Shown: positions 6,106 to 13,884 of the stretch, in pieces
How positions within the stretch are numbered: position 1 is the stretch's first letter
Layout of the letters: the number at the start of each line of letters is the position of its first letter
From: Sanchytrium tribonematis
Lineage: Eukaryota; Sanchytriomycota; Sanchytriomycetes; Sanchytriales; Sanchytriaceae
Reading direction: 5' to 3'
NCBI GenBank assembly: GCA_018985235.1
Contig: JADGIG010000071.1
Span: 1-24,857, forward strand
Length of the DNA: 24,857 nucleotides
The notes under the pieces: generated by a model
Databases searched by the model: none
Seen by the model: only the letters and a program-made list of their open reading frames with translations
What the model was told of the DNA's origin: nothing
Made by a program: the position numbers and the translations under genes

Positions 6106-8219
6106 TTAAGCTGTATGCTCTACTCCTGACTTTGGTTTTGATCTAAACTGCTTAATACTTCTTTTAATAGGTGTTTTGATTAAAGTCAGTACAAACAAAA
6201 TTAAATTTAAACACAATTTAAGAATCATTCCAACGGACCAATTCACTTTAACTGAGTCGTACTTCCATTTGTAAGCATTTGGATAAGTAGTACTCATTGA
6301 TTTAGCATTAGATTCGATGATAGAATGTCCTTCTTCTAAAATTCGCGTTGATTCGATAGAATTGAAAATAATACGATTTGGTCCTACATAAATAGAGAAT
6401 ACGGGTTACAATCGTTGGAGAAGCATCCATTTCATTTGTGTGTGTCTCTGTTTGGGTAGCATCCGGTTGATTTGTTTCTGTATAATGACTAGCCCCATTT
6501 GCATTTGAACTCATTGTAATTGTTTCTGCAACTAGAATTAATGACTCACTGGTCTCATTTAGTGCTAATATTCTACAACTGCTCTGAGTAGTCGCATAGA
6601 TCCCACTCAAATTGCATTGATTTTTGAATGTTTTACCAAACACTCCGGGTGCCAATGGATTATTGCTTAAATCGCATTTTTGCAAGCCAGTTGAATTATA
6701 AATGACTACATTTGTTACGAAATTATTTGATATACTCAACTGGGATGGCGCCATAAATGATAAATTACCACTTAAATAATTATTATTAAGATAGAAACTA
6801 GAGCCTTTCAATTGGAAAGAGATGCATCCACTTAGATGATTATGAGATAAATCTAATGTATTGACATATTGGAGGGACTGTGAGATGCTTCCAATAAAAT
6901 AATTGTTGGAAATATTGAAATAATCACGAGTTGAGTTAATTTGCCAATTTGGAATATTTCCTGTCAAATTATTACCAGACATGTCAATAGATGTCAAAGT
7001 AGATGGAAGATCATAGCTAATATTGCCAGACATCCCATTATTATCTAATTTGAGCGTAAAAATTGATTTTGGTAGTGATTTTGGAAATTTATCAAATTTG
7101 TTGAAACTCAGTCTCAAATCACTGATAGCCGAGTGTCCCAAATCAATTTCACCAGATAATTGATTGTGAGATACATCCACTAATTTAAATGTGGCAAGTC
7201 TCCAGAGAATAAATTATATGACAAATTTAATATTTGGATGCTGTTGCTCAGCGAAACTGCAGATAAATTGCCATAAAATCTATTCTGCCCTATAATCAAG
7301 TCTGTCAATCCAGATGGCCATGACAAATTACTTGGTATTTCACCACCAAGTAAGTTATTTTCCAAATTCAAAATTTGTAATGAATCTACCAAAATTGGAA
7401 ATGAGCCAGTTAAATTGTTGCTGCTCAAATCTAATATTTGCAAGCTACTAGTTAAATTCAGAATGGATCCATTAAAGTCGGAATTGCCCCAGTTAGTCTA
7501 TTATTGTTTAAATACAATGCTATTAATAAACTGGGCAAATTGAATGGAATCGTACCATTGATTAGATTATTACCGGCATAAAGGTAGCTCAATGTGGATG
7601 GCAGTGAACTTGGTATTGCATCATCAATCAGATTATCGCCCAGTCCGACTGCTTCGACATTTGGTGGAAAATTAGGCATTTTGGTAAATCGATTAACATC
7701 CAACCAAAGCCTAGTCACTCCAGCTGGAAATGATGTTGGTAATCCGCTCAATTGAGTTTCATAAACTTCAAAATAGATCAAAGAAGTTGGAAGCGTGTCT
7801 GGAATTTTTCCATAAATAGGCGTCTGTACGATTCTCAAATGATCCAGCGTATTTGGTAAATCACTCGGAAGTGTGGTATTTAAAGTTGTCTGATATATCT
7901 CTAAAGATGTTATAGCAGGTGGTAAAAATTCACTTTGAATGGTGCCATTAATTTTGGCGTAAGCTATATCTATATACCAAACTTGTTCATTTGGAGCACT
8001 ACCAGAGCACAGTATATTAATATAAGGGCCTCCAATCCCAATTTGCTTGCTATAACCGCAGCAATCTGCTGGAATACTCTGAAATAGAATTGGTTCTGTT
8101 ATATTCATATTTAAACCTTGTAGAAATCTCATAACGAGTGGACAATCTGTGGATACCCCATTGACACGCGTCATCATAGTCAAATAAATGATAAATATGG
8201 ATTTTAAAACGGACTTCAT
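6106..8219 (-). CDS. LRR surface protein 1 (signal peptide, LRRs, stalk, TM), two frame breaks
   Basis: Read on the minus strand, exon 1 starts at 8219 with a signal peptide (MKSVLKSIFIIYLTMMTRVNG). A cysteine cap follows (STDCPLV...ADCCGY...LCSG), shared with the LRR protein at 9683, then about 18 repeats of plant-like consensus (L-P-x-x-L-x-x-L-x-L-x-x-N-x-L-x-G-x-I-P), a C-terminal Cys pair, a Thr-rich stalk, and, after a 19-nt intron, a membrane helix (WSVGMILKLCLNLILFVLTLI) with a basic tail. Two breaks, both -1, occur inside repeats. At about 7458-7476, removing 20 nt would restore exact repeat spacing, but there is no GT at the 5' end. At 7183-7189 the in-frame heptamer TTTAAAT directly precedes a TAG, and the repeat there is 13 nt shorter than its neighbours. 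The gene is either decaying or recoded. Confidence 0.6.
6384..6402 (-). other. 19-nt spliceosomal intron
   Basis: On the minus strand GTATTCTCTATTTATGTAG. Removing it joins the Thr-rich stalk of LRR protein 1 to the only downstream frame that encodes a membrane helix and basic tail. The required shift is one base modulo three, and 19 nt fits. It is canonical GT-AG with a TAG end like the intron at 17986. Confidence 0.65.
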
Positions 8220-8339
8220 TTGAAATGTAATTTATTTGGCCTAGTTGAAATATTTTAAAAGCCATTCAAGAAACTTTTATTAGAAATCAATATTTTGTAA
8301 ATACTTGTCATTTTTATCTATAGATATTCAAAATTCTAT

Positions 8340-9221
8340 TTATTTAATTTCTTTCCATAAAATACTCCGTAATCCACTATTAATAGCTATTTTACGTGCA
8401 AACCATCTATCACTCGTCATCACATCCACATAATCATCCTTCAACAACCAACATGGACTCCAATTCTTCCTTTTTGAATATCTCAAACAATCATGCCATC
8501 TCGTATACACTGGAATTCCATAAATTTGATCATTTTTAAATGGAGAATCCATGATAATCGTGTGAAAGAAGGATTCATCAGGCACCGTCGTATGTTTAAA
8601 GAATTGAATCCAATCTGTCAACCATTTTTGATTTGTAAACATATAACTGATAAATGGCTTAGAAAGCATCACCCATTGAGAATATTTATAAATTGGAGCA
8701 TGATTTGGTGTAATATCATATCTAGTACAATTCGAATTCTCACATCTCGCTTTTGTCCGAGTGCATTCTGGCCAATTATATTTACAAGTTGGAATTGGAT
8801 AATCATCGAATAATTGACTTGTATTTGGATCTAATTCACTTAAAAATGATTCTAAATCTCTTAATGGTCTTAATGGGACAGTCATACCATCTAAAAAGTA
8901 GAAATAATCAATATTAGTAGAATCTGCTGATTTTAATAATAGTAATTGTGCGAATAATAGGGAGTATTTGCCCCAATTACACTTGATTTGTTGATCAATA
9001 ACATGTATATTGGGTTGATCAAATGATTCCTTGTTGATTTTCTTATCAAAATGGATAAAATAGTCATGATTTGGTGAATAATAATGAGTAATAAATTCTT
9101 TGAATCCCTGTAGCGTATCATGATCATGTACTAGAAAACCGAATCCAATTCTAGGTGGATGAATGGGATATAAATAGAATAAACACCAAATTAAAATGAC
9201 GATTGGCAAAATGTATTTCAT
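8340..9221 (-). CDS. GT14 core-2/I-branching-type glycosyltransferase
   Basis: A 293-residue type II membrane protein with a single N-terminal anchor (residues 3-19, YILPIVILIWCLFYLYP) and a lumenal catalytic domain, as usual for Golgi enzymes. GT14 family marks in order: GFGFLVHDHDTLQGF (first strand), DYFIHFDKK, IKCNWGKYSLLFAQLLLL (the W-G-x-x-S segment), DYFYFLDGMTVPLRPL (in place of the usual L-S-G-x-D-x-P-L), YSQWVMLSKPF and VPDESFFHTII, carrying the conserved D-E-S-F-F. GT14 members transfer GlcNAc or xylose from UDP-sugars; which is used here is not readable. The gene is shorter than animal relatives but contains the core. The stop lies in AATAAA (8339-8344). Cysteines and N-x-S/T sites fit a secretory protein. 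Confidence 0.8.
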   Translation of the reverse strand: MKYILPIVILIWCLFYLYPIHPPRIGFGFLVHDHDTLQGFKEFITHYYSPNHDYFIHFDKKINKESFDQPNIHVIDQQIKCNWGKYSLLFAQLLLLKSADSTNIDYFYFLDGMTVPLRPLRDLESFLSELDPNTSQLFDDYPIPTCKYNWPECTRTKARCENSNCTRYDITPNHAPIYKYSQWVMLSKPFISYMFTNQKWLTDWIQFFKHTTVPDESFFHTIIMDSPFKNDQIYGIPVYTRWHDCLRYSKRKNWSPCWLLKDDYVDVMTSDRWFARKIAINSGLRSILWKEIK

Positions 9222-9407
9222 GGTGTTTCACTCCGAGTGATGCAACCCATCACAAAATATTACAAGTCAATTCATTTTCACTTTTTAATGATACGGCACT
9301 TATGATCATCTAGATGCGTCATTCACCAATTCATCATTCATTTGTGCAAGCATCTTTGATTGGTCTCGAAATTGGATGAATGCATTCCGTTACAACTTGA
9401 TCTCATC

Positions 9408-9429
9408 ATAAATAGAGACTCAGCACCCC
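9408..9429 (+). promoter_or_regulatory. TATA-like box plus C-run
   Basis: ATAAATAG starting at 9408 and ACCCC at 9425-9429, with the ATG of a 50-residue gene at 9434, 25 nt from the box. Confidence 0.5.
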
Positions 9430-9433
9430 TCTC

Positions 9434-9586
9434 ATGTTCAAAAGAATGATGAGATTGAAATATAAAAAGAGAATTGAAGATGATTTATTAAGTACGGAAT
9501 CAGATGATACATTATTGGATTTTGAAGAACGAGAATATAACAGATTTATCATGTATGAAAAGAAACAACGACAATCATACTTTTAA
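9434..9586 (+). CDS. 50-residue highly charged small protein
   Basis: The ORF reads MFKRMMRLKYKKRIEDDL, then an acidic stretch (STESDDTLLDFEERE) and a basic end. It is short, but three independent signs support it: a TATA-like box and C-run at the standard distance upstream, a TAA stop next to AATAAA, and protein-like composition. The basic, then acidic, then basic pattern does not match a family I recognise. The basic, Met-rich N-terminus could be a mitochondrial presequence, which is only a guess. It sits between the GT14 and LRR 2 genes. Confidence 0.5.
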   Translation: MFKRMMRLKYKKRIEDDLLSTESDDTLLDFEEREYNRFIMYEKKQRQSYF

Positions 9587-9653
9587 TAAATTAAAATGGC
9601 TATCATTTTTAAGAATCTTCTAATTTTAAACCAATGAAATGCCATTCATAAAC

Positions 9654-9674
9654 TATAAATAGCAGCAACCCCCC
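9654..9674 (+). promoter_or_regulatory. TATA box plus C-run
   Basis: TATAAATAG (9654-9662) followed by CCCCCC (9669-9674), with the ATG at 9683. A CCAAT at 9631 lies upstream. This is the clearest example of the promoter layout in the window. Confidence 0.6.
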
Positions 9675-9682
9675 ATTTACCC

Positions 9683-10579
9683 ATGTTTTTATTATGTCAG
9701 TGGATTGCAACAGTATCACTTGATTGTCCAAAATTGATTCCATTTGCGCAACAATTGAATATCCATATTATAAATACAACTATTTGGAATCAAATCAATT
9801 TAGATTGTTGCTTAGCACCAGGTATTAAATGTGGCAATAACAAAGTGATTGTGATTAATTGGAGTGGTATGAACTTGAATGGGACTTTAAATGGCAATTT
9901 ATCAGGGTTATCAGCACTTTTCAATTTGGATGTTTCCAATAATCTGATTAATGGAACCATTTCTACCTTGTTGCCATCGAATTTGAATGCGCTACATGTA
10001 GATGGTAATTATTTAAATGGTACATTGACAAATTGGACATTACCTCTAAATTTACAAACTTTGAATATCAATTCAAATCAATTTACAGGATCTCTACCAT
10101 CTGGTATTTCCCAATTGACACAGCTAACTGCTAACTACAATCTATTTACTGGTGTGATTCCATATTTATCACCAAGTTTGAATACACTTACTGTGGGCAA
10201 TAATTTGTTGACTGGGTTTGTGAATATTCCACCCTTTTTGAAACAATTATTTCTAGGTCGCAATTTATTGACTGGTGATTTGCCAATCATGCCAGATTCA
10301 TTAAATATCATATTTCTAGGTGGAAATCAATTTACTGGGACTATTAGTGCCTATAAACCACAATATTTGTGGATCAGTGACAATTTATTTACTGGTTTGA
10401 ATATTACAGATTATTCTGCAATTCTTCCAGGTCAATGTTCTCTCAATAATAATCCATTATTGGGAGCATCTAATTTACCACCATTGGGTGTTTGTTATGA
10501 AATAGGGCTGTATTCACTTCAAACGACTCAATTATCTGGTATATTAAATTCATTTAGTTGTCACAGTCTAGGTGAATGA
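9683..10579 (+). CDS. LRR protein 2, secreted
   Basis: A 298-residue protein starting with a short hydrophobic leader (MFLLCQWIATVSL). It then has a cysteine cap DCPKLIPFAQQLN...LDCCLAPGIKCG, clearly homologous to the cap of LRR protein 1. About nine LRRs follow, of 20-23 residues, with the plant-like N-x-[LF]-[TN]-G-x-[IL]-P signature (for example NNLINGTIS, NQFTGSLP, NLLTGDLP), then a C-terminal Cys pair (PGQC...GVC). There is no membrane helix at the end, unlike LRR protein 1, so it is probably released. Many N-x-S/T sites suggest heavy glycosylation. The reading frame is intact. Such domains usually bind ligands at the cell surface; the partner is unknown. AATAAA lies at 10602-10607. Confidence 0.7.
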   Translation: MFLLCQWIATVSLDCPKLIPFAQQLNIHIINTTIWNQINLDCCLAPGIKCGNNKVIVINWSGMNLNGTLNGNLSGLSALFNLDVSNNLINGTISTLLPSNLNALHVDGNYLNGTLTNWTLPLNLQTLNINSNQFTGSLPSGISQLTQLTANYNLFTGVIPYLSPSLNTLTVGNNLLTGFVNIPPFLKQLFLGRNLLTGDLPIMPDSLNIIFLGGNQFTGTISAYKPQYLWISDNLFTGLNITDYSAILPGQCSLNNNPLLGASNLPPLGVCYEIGLYSLQTTQLSGILNSFSCHSLGE

Positions 10580-10611
10580 ATTAAAAATACATTGAATTGT
10601 TTAATAAATAG

Positions 10612-10710
10612 ATGAAAGGGAATTGTTTTGCCCAAATTTCTGTTTTACTTGCATTGCTTGCATATCGAGTTTACCACTTGTTATTGGGTCTGTGTATATT
10701 GGATAAATGA
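10612..10710 (+). CDS. Possible 32-residue hydrophobic peptide
   Basis: MKGNCFAQISVLLALLAYRVYH is followed by a few more hydrophobic residues and a TGA, then no continuation. It could be a micropeptide with one membrane helix, an orphaned signal-peptide exon, or chance. There is no TATA plus C-run pair before it. Confidence 0.15.
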   Translation: MKGNCFAQISVLLALLAYRVYHLLLGLCILDK

Positions 10711-10782
10711 CAAAGCATTCTGTGTTTTCTGTAAGACCAGAGTCAATTCTGTGTCATTTGAAAGTGTTTTGCAATTTGCAAC

Positions 10783-10802
10783 ATAAAAAGGGAAATGACC
10801 CC
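10783..10802 (+). promoter_or_regulatory. TATA-like box plus C-run
   Basis: ATAAAAAG starting at 10783 and CCCC at 10799-10802, with the ATG at 10814, about 30 nt from the box. Confidence 0.5.
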
Positions 10803-10813
10803 ACAAATTTACA

Positions 10814-11554
10814 ATGCTTTTCACTTCAATGATCAATGCAATAGCAGCAAAGAATACACCAAATCCATATCAACATTCTATATCAAATGGTACTGAAGTA
10901 TTCTCAGTGACTCACAATTATACAAAGTGTGAAATTATAACTAAATCTGAGAATAAGAGTCCTGCGACAGTCAAATGCGGTTACTTTCCGAAACTTAATC
11001 AAGTTAAATTTAGTGGTAAATTGCCTTATTCTTATAAATCTACTGAAAAATCAATTAAAAAGATATTTTTCCCTCATTCCCTTGATTTTATTGGAAACAG
11101 CATTTGTGTGATAAATACTGCTGGTTCTATGGCCTGTGGTACTCAATTCCCAGACTGGGTATCCAATGGTGAAGTGACACTCAAATCCATCCCAATTGCC
11201 GCTAATAATTCAAATTATCTAATTACTTCTGAGGTCAGGTTTTCACCCACCAAGTCATTTATGTGTGTTACAGGATATTACCGCATTCATAAAACAAAGA
11301 AAGAAAATGGACATTTTAGCACGACAGATATTTATTGCACACCTTTCGGAAAATCTCAAAATGGCAAAATTTTATTTATAAATGCCTTTGAGTGGATCAA
11401 AATTAATAGTTTGACTAACGTAAATGCCATAGTAGTTTCCGAGGACAATATCTGTGGGCGTATAGGTGATGAAATAAGGTACTCTTGTATTTCTGTGACA
11501 GAACCTTTCGAGAAATTAGCAAATGCCAGAATCACATCTTATTTAAGTCAATAA
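10814..11554 (+). CDS. Secreted cysteine-pair repeat protein 4, intact
   Basis: A 246-residue protein and the best template for the family. A weak signal peptide (MLFTSMINAIAA) is followed by four cysteine pairs in a repeating frame: YTKC...TVKCG, GNSICVINTAGSMACG, the pair FMC then IYC, and NICG...YSC. Each pair is preceded by a beta-like strand such as VRFS or LDFI. The rhythm (Cys, 6-20 residues, Cys, often Gly) resembles RCC1-type blades with G-x-x-x-[CA]-x-L-x-x-x-G-x-[VL]-x-C, but lacks the W-G. A propeller-like extracellular fold is only an inference. Three further copies lie in this window at 62, 785 and 2450. The stop lies inside AATAAA (11550-11555). Confidence 0.65.
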   Translation: MLFTSMINAIAAKNTPNPYQHSISNGTEVFSVTHNYTKCEIITKSENKSPATVKCGYFPKLNQVKFSGKLPYSYKSTEKSIKKIFFPHSLDFIGNSICVINTAGSMACGTQFPDWVSNGEVTLKSIPIAANNSNYLITSEVRFSPTKSFMCVTGYYRIHKTKKENGHFSTTDIYCTPFGKSQNGKILFINAFEWIKINSLTNVNAIVVSEDNICGRIGDEIRYSCISVTEPFEKLANARITSYLSQ

Positions 11555-11715
11555 ATGCAACTCTCTATTCATTTTTTGCTGTGCAACTTTCAAAATAGAT
11601 GATTGTTGTGTTGTGAGCACTAAACATTTTATTGTCGAGGCAGCAGTCACATTACTGATGCGTATTAGAAACGCATGTCGTACAAATACAATTACAAATC
11701 ACAAAATACCCCTCG

Positions 11716-12258
11716 ATGTTCTTTCACCTGTTGATGCTTTCCAAATCGATCAATATCACCCATTTAACAACGAATGAATTAAAATGGTTCAAACATAATA
11801 AAAATATGCGATTATGGATCATATCCTCATTAAAAATGACAGCATCAATTTATGAAATGGAATTATTAAATCGACGACAAATGAAAGCACATGACATCAA
11901 TGAATTCCAACATGGCAATACGACATACAATCAACTAATAAATGACCATGTGAAATGGATTAAAACGTATGATGTGATTTTGAGACATCAAATGGATTTA
12001 AAAGGAATGGAAATAGAAATCAATGCATTTCAATTAAAATGGTATGTGGATCTAATGAAGACATGGGTGATGGATGATGTATTTATTGATGAATTGGAAT
12101 GGAAGAGATATTTGATGAAATCATTTATAATGGATATTCGATTGAATGGATTTATAGATGACATTGTGGGGATGTTGGGTGAATTGGGGAATGCTATGCA
12201 AGATCATGATGTGATTTGTTGTTTTAATGACATTGAAAAATCTCCTTTTTTGAAATGA
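11716..12258 (+). CDS. Unknown helical protein of 180 residues
   Basis: A uniform ORF starting four bases after a CCCC run (11709-11712), rich in Met, Trp, Lys and Asp, with long predicted helices (for example the stretches around residues 25-60 and 85-125). No signal peptide or membrane helix is convincing, and no family was recognised. Its TGA stop (12256-12258) overlaps the ATG of paralogue A (12255) in an ATGA tetranucleotide. Its last 20 codons contain the TGATGTGATTT and TTTTAAT elements that match the promoter of paralogue B, so the 3' end of this gene doubles as the promoter of A. No AATAAA is found at its stop. Confidence 0.5.
   Translation: MFFHLLMLSKSINITHLTTNELKWFKHNKNMRLWIISSLKMTASIYEMELLNRRQMKAHDINEFQHGNTTYNQLINDHVKWIKTYDVILRHQMDLKGMEIEINAFQLKWYVDLMKTWVMDDVFIDELEWKRYLMKSFIMDIRLNGFIDDIVGMLGELGNAMQDHDVICCFNDIEKSPFLK
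12207..12228 (+). promoter_or_regulatory. Promoter of paralogue A inside upstream ORF
   Basis: TGATGTGATTT (12207-12217) and, 15 nt after its first base, TTTTAAT (12222-12228). The same two elements with the same spacing precede paralogue B (13834 and 13849). The ATG of A is 33 nt after the box. Confidence 0.45.
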
Positions 12259-13738
12259 TTTTCATTTTACTTGTATTGGGTACATTATCAGATCAATTAG
12301 AATACATGATGCTCAATGGGCATCAACGAGTTAAAAAAGGATGCTTTACAAGATCAAAACAAATTTGGGGTTCTGATAAAGTGATTGATACGATTAATAA
12401 TAAGCAACTCACTGAAATTGAATGGAATACAGTGGTAGATTATGCATTGCATTTATATGTATGTGGTGATGTTAAATTATTCGATCATTTTAGATTAAAC
12501 ATACCACTCACTTTAGCTAAACAATTGGTGGCAATGAACTCGGAACATAAAATAGCCATGATTCATCATTATATAGGGAATGGGAAATTAGAAATTACAG
12601 AGGAATCTATTCAGGTGTTTATTGAATATGCAATGAATCCATTTCATCTGGAATTGTTTACAGAATTGAGAAATAAAGAACCTGTATTAGCTGCTAAATT
12701 GGCTGTAAAACTTGGAAATGTAAAAGCAATAATGGCATTATTAAATATTGCACAAAATAGCAATATTGATGTTCACATTCAAGACAATTTTCGATTGCTA
12801 AATGAAAATACAGAATTTAAAATTTTAGTGGATCTTCATCTCAACAAAGAACAATTGATAAATTATTATCATGTTTTACAAAACAATCATGGCAATCAAC
12901 ACTGCTTATTAGCAGAAGCCTATGCAGTACGCAATCCAAAATATTTTGAATTTGCAAATAAAGAGGGTGTGAATTGCGACATTGTGGGACTAGATGCCCA
13001 TCAGATCAAATTGGCATTGGTGATGGGTGCAACCCAGAACATTGCAGCAATACTGGCTAGTAAATATGAAGCTGGTATGCTTTTAGAGACATTTAATCAA
13101 AATGGCATTTTCGACAATCTTCCACATGGAATAGCAGATCAATATACTACTTGTTTATGGGATTTGATTGAGAAAATTACCAATGAAGAAGAACTGACTC
13201 AATTACTAAAAATATTCTATTTTTATGACAATTGTAAATTGTTTCAAAAATTATTGCAAAAATTGAATAACCATCTCCAATATCTTTCAATGTTAAATTT
13301 GGCCTACAAACTCATAAGACTCAAATGCAATGTTCTGATACTTTTGCAGATTATTATACAAATCATCCGTTGCCATTAAATTTGGATTTATTAAAATTAT
13401 TTTATCACACGGATCTTTCACAGAATAACTTTAAAGATGTGGTGGTTGCTAAGGAGATGGCCTGCAAAATTATATTTCCAAATGTTTGCGCAACTGTTTC
13501 TGCTATCCGTGAAATGGAAGCATCTCGTCTATTCTATTGGATGTATGATTTTGTAACTCAGCGAGACACGGAAATATATGGACAATTAAATTTAGTGACA
13601 AGACATTTGACATATGCTCTATATCTCAAATTAAATCAACCATCTGATTTTGATAAGGAATGTTTGAAAAATCGTAATTTTGGATTTTTAACAAAAGAAT
13701 CTTTTTTGAAAATGATCAAAATTGAAATCATTGAATAA
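12255..13738 (+). CDS. Secreted paralogue A (unknown family), -1 frame break
   Basis: First of three tandem paralogues of about 490 residues. It starts with a signal peptide (MIFILLVLGTLSDQ) and the shared N-terminus LEYMMLNG...GCF. Conserved blocks follow, mostly helical: YAMNPFHLELFTELRNKEP, DVHIQDNFRLL, HCLLAEAYAVRNPKYFEF, DAHQIKLALVMGA, KLFQKLL, FADYYTNHPLPLNLDLLKLF and a C-terminal RHLTYALYLKLN. The first frame ends at 13379. From about 13286 the conserved protein continues in the -1 frame (NVKFGLQTHK, then QCSDTF) to 13738. An in-frame heptamer AAATTTG lies at 13295-13301; alternatively one T is missing at 13285-13287. The protein is otherwise well conserved. The stop lies in AATAAA (13734-13739). 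Function is unknown. Confidence 0.6.
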
Positions 13739-13833
13739 ATTGTGCAATGTTAAACTGTTATTTGACTCATCGGTGTCTGGTTGGTACCATGTTTGTCACA
13801 TGCTGCAGATGTCGTCATTGATTGCGACATAAT

Positions 13834-13857
13834 TGACGTGATTTGCCATTTTAATAG
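13834..13857 (+). promoter_or_regulatory. CRE-like TGACGTG plus TATA-like box of paralogue B
   Basis: TGACGTGATTT (13834-13844) and TTTTAATAG from 13849, 36 nt before the ATG at 13885. The arrangement matches that before paralogue A. Confidence 0.45.
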
Positions 13858-13884
13858 AAATGCACTATCCTCCTTGTTTTGCGA

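Noticed and set aside
8493-8813. Plus-strand ORF of 106 codons
   Set aside because: It is antisense to the GT14 gene, whose motifs are clear.
12255-13738. Paralogue A as two separate genes
   Set aside because: Its two halves align with one continuous protein in paralogue C, so they are one gene with a frame break.
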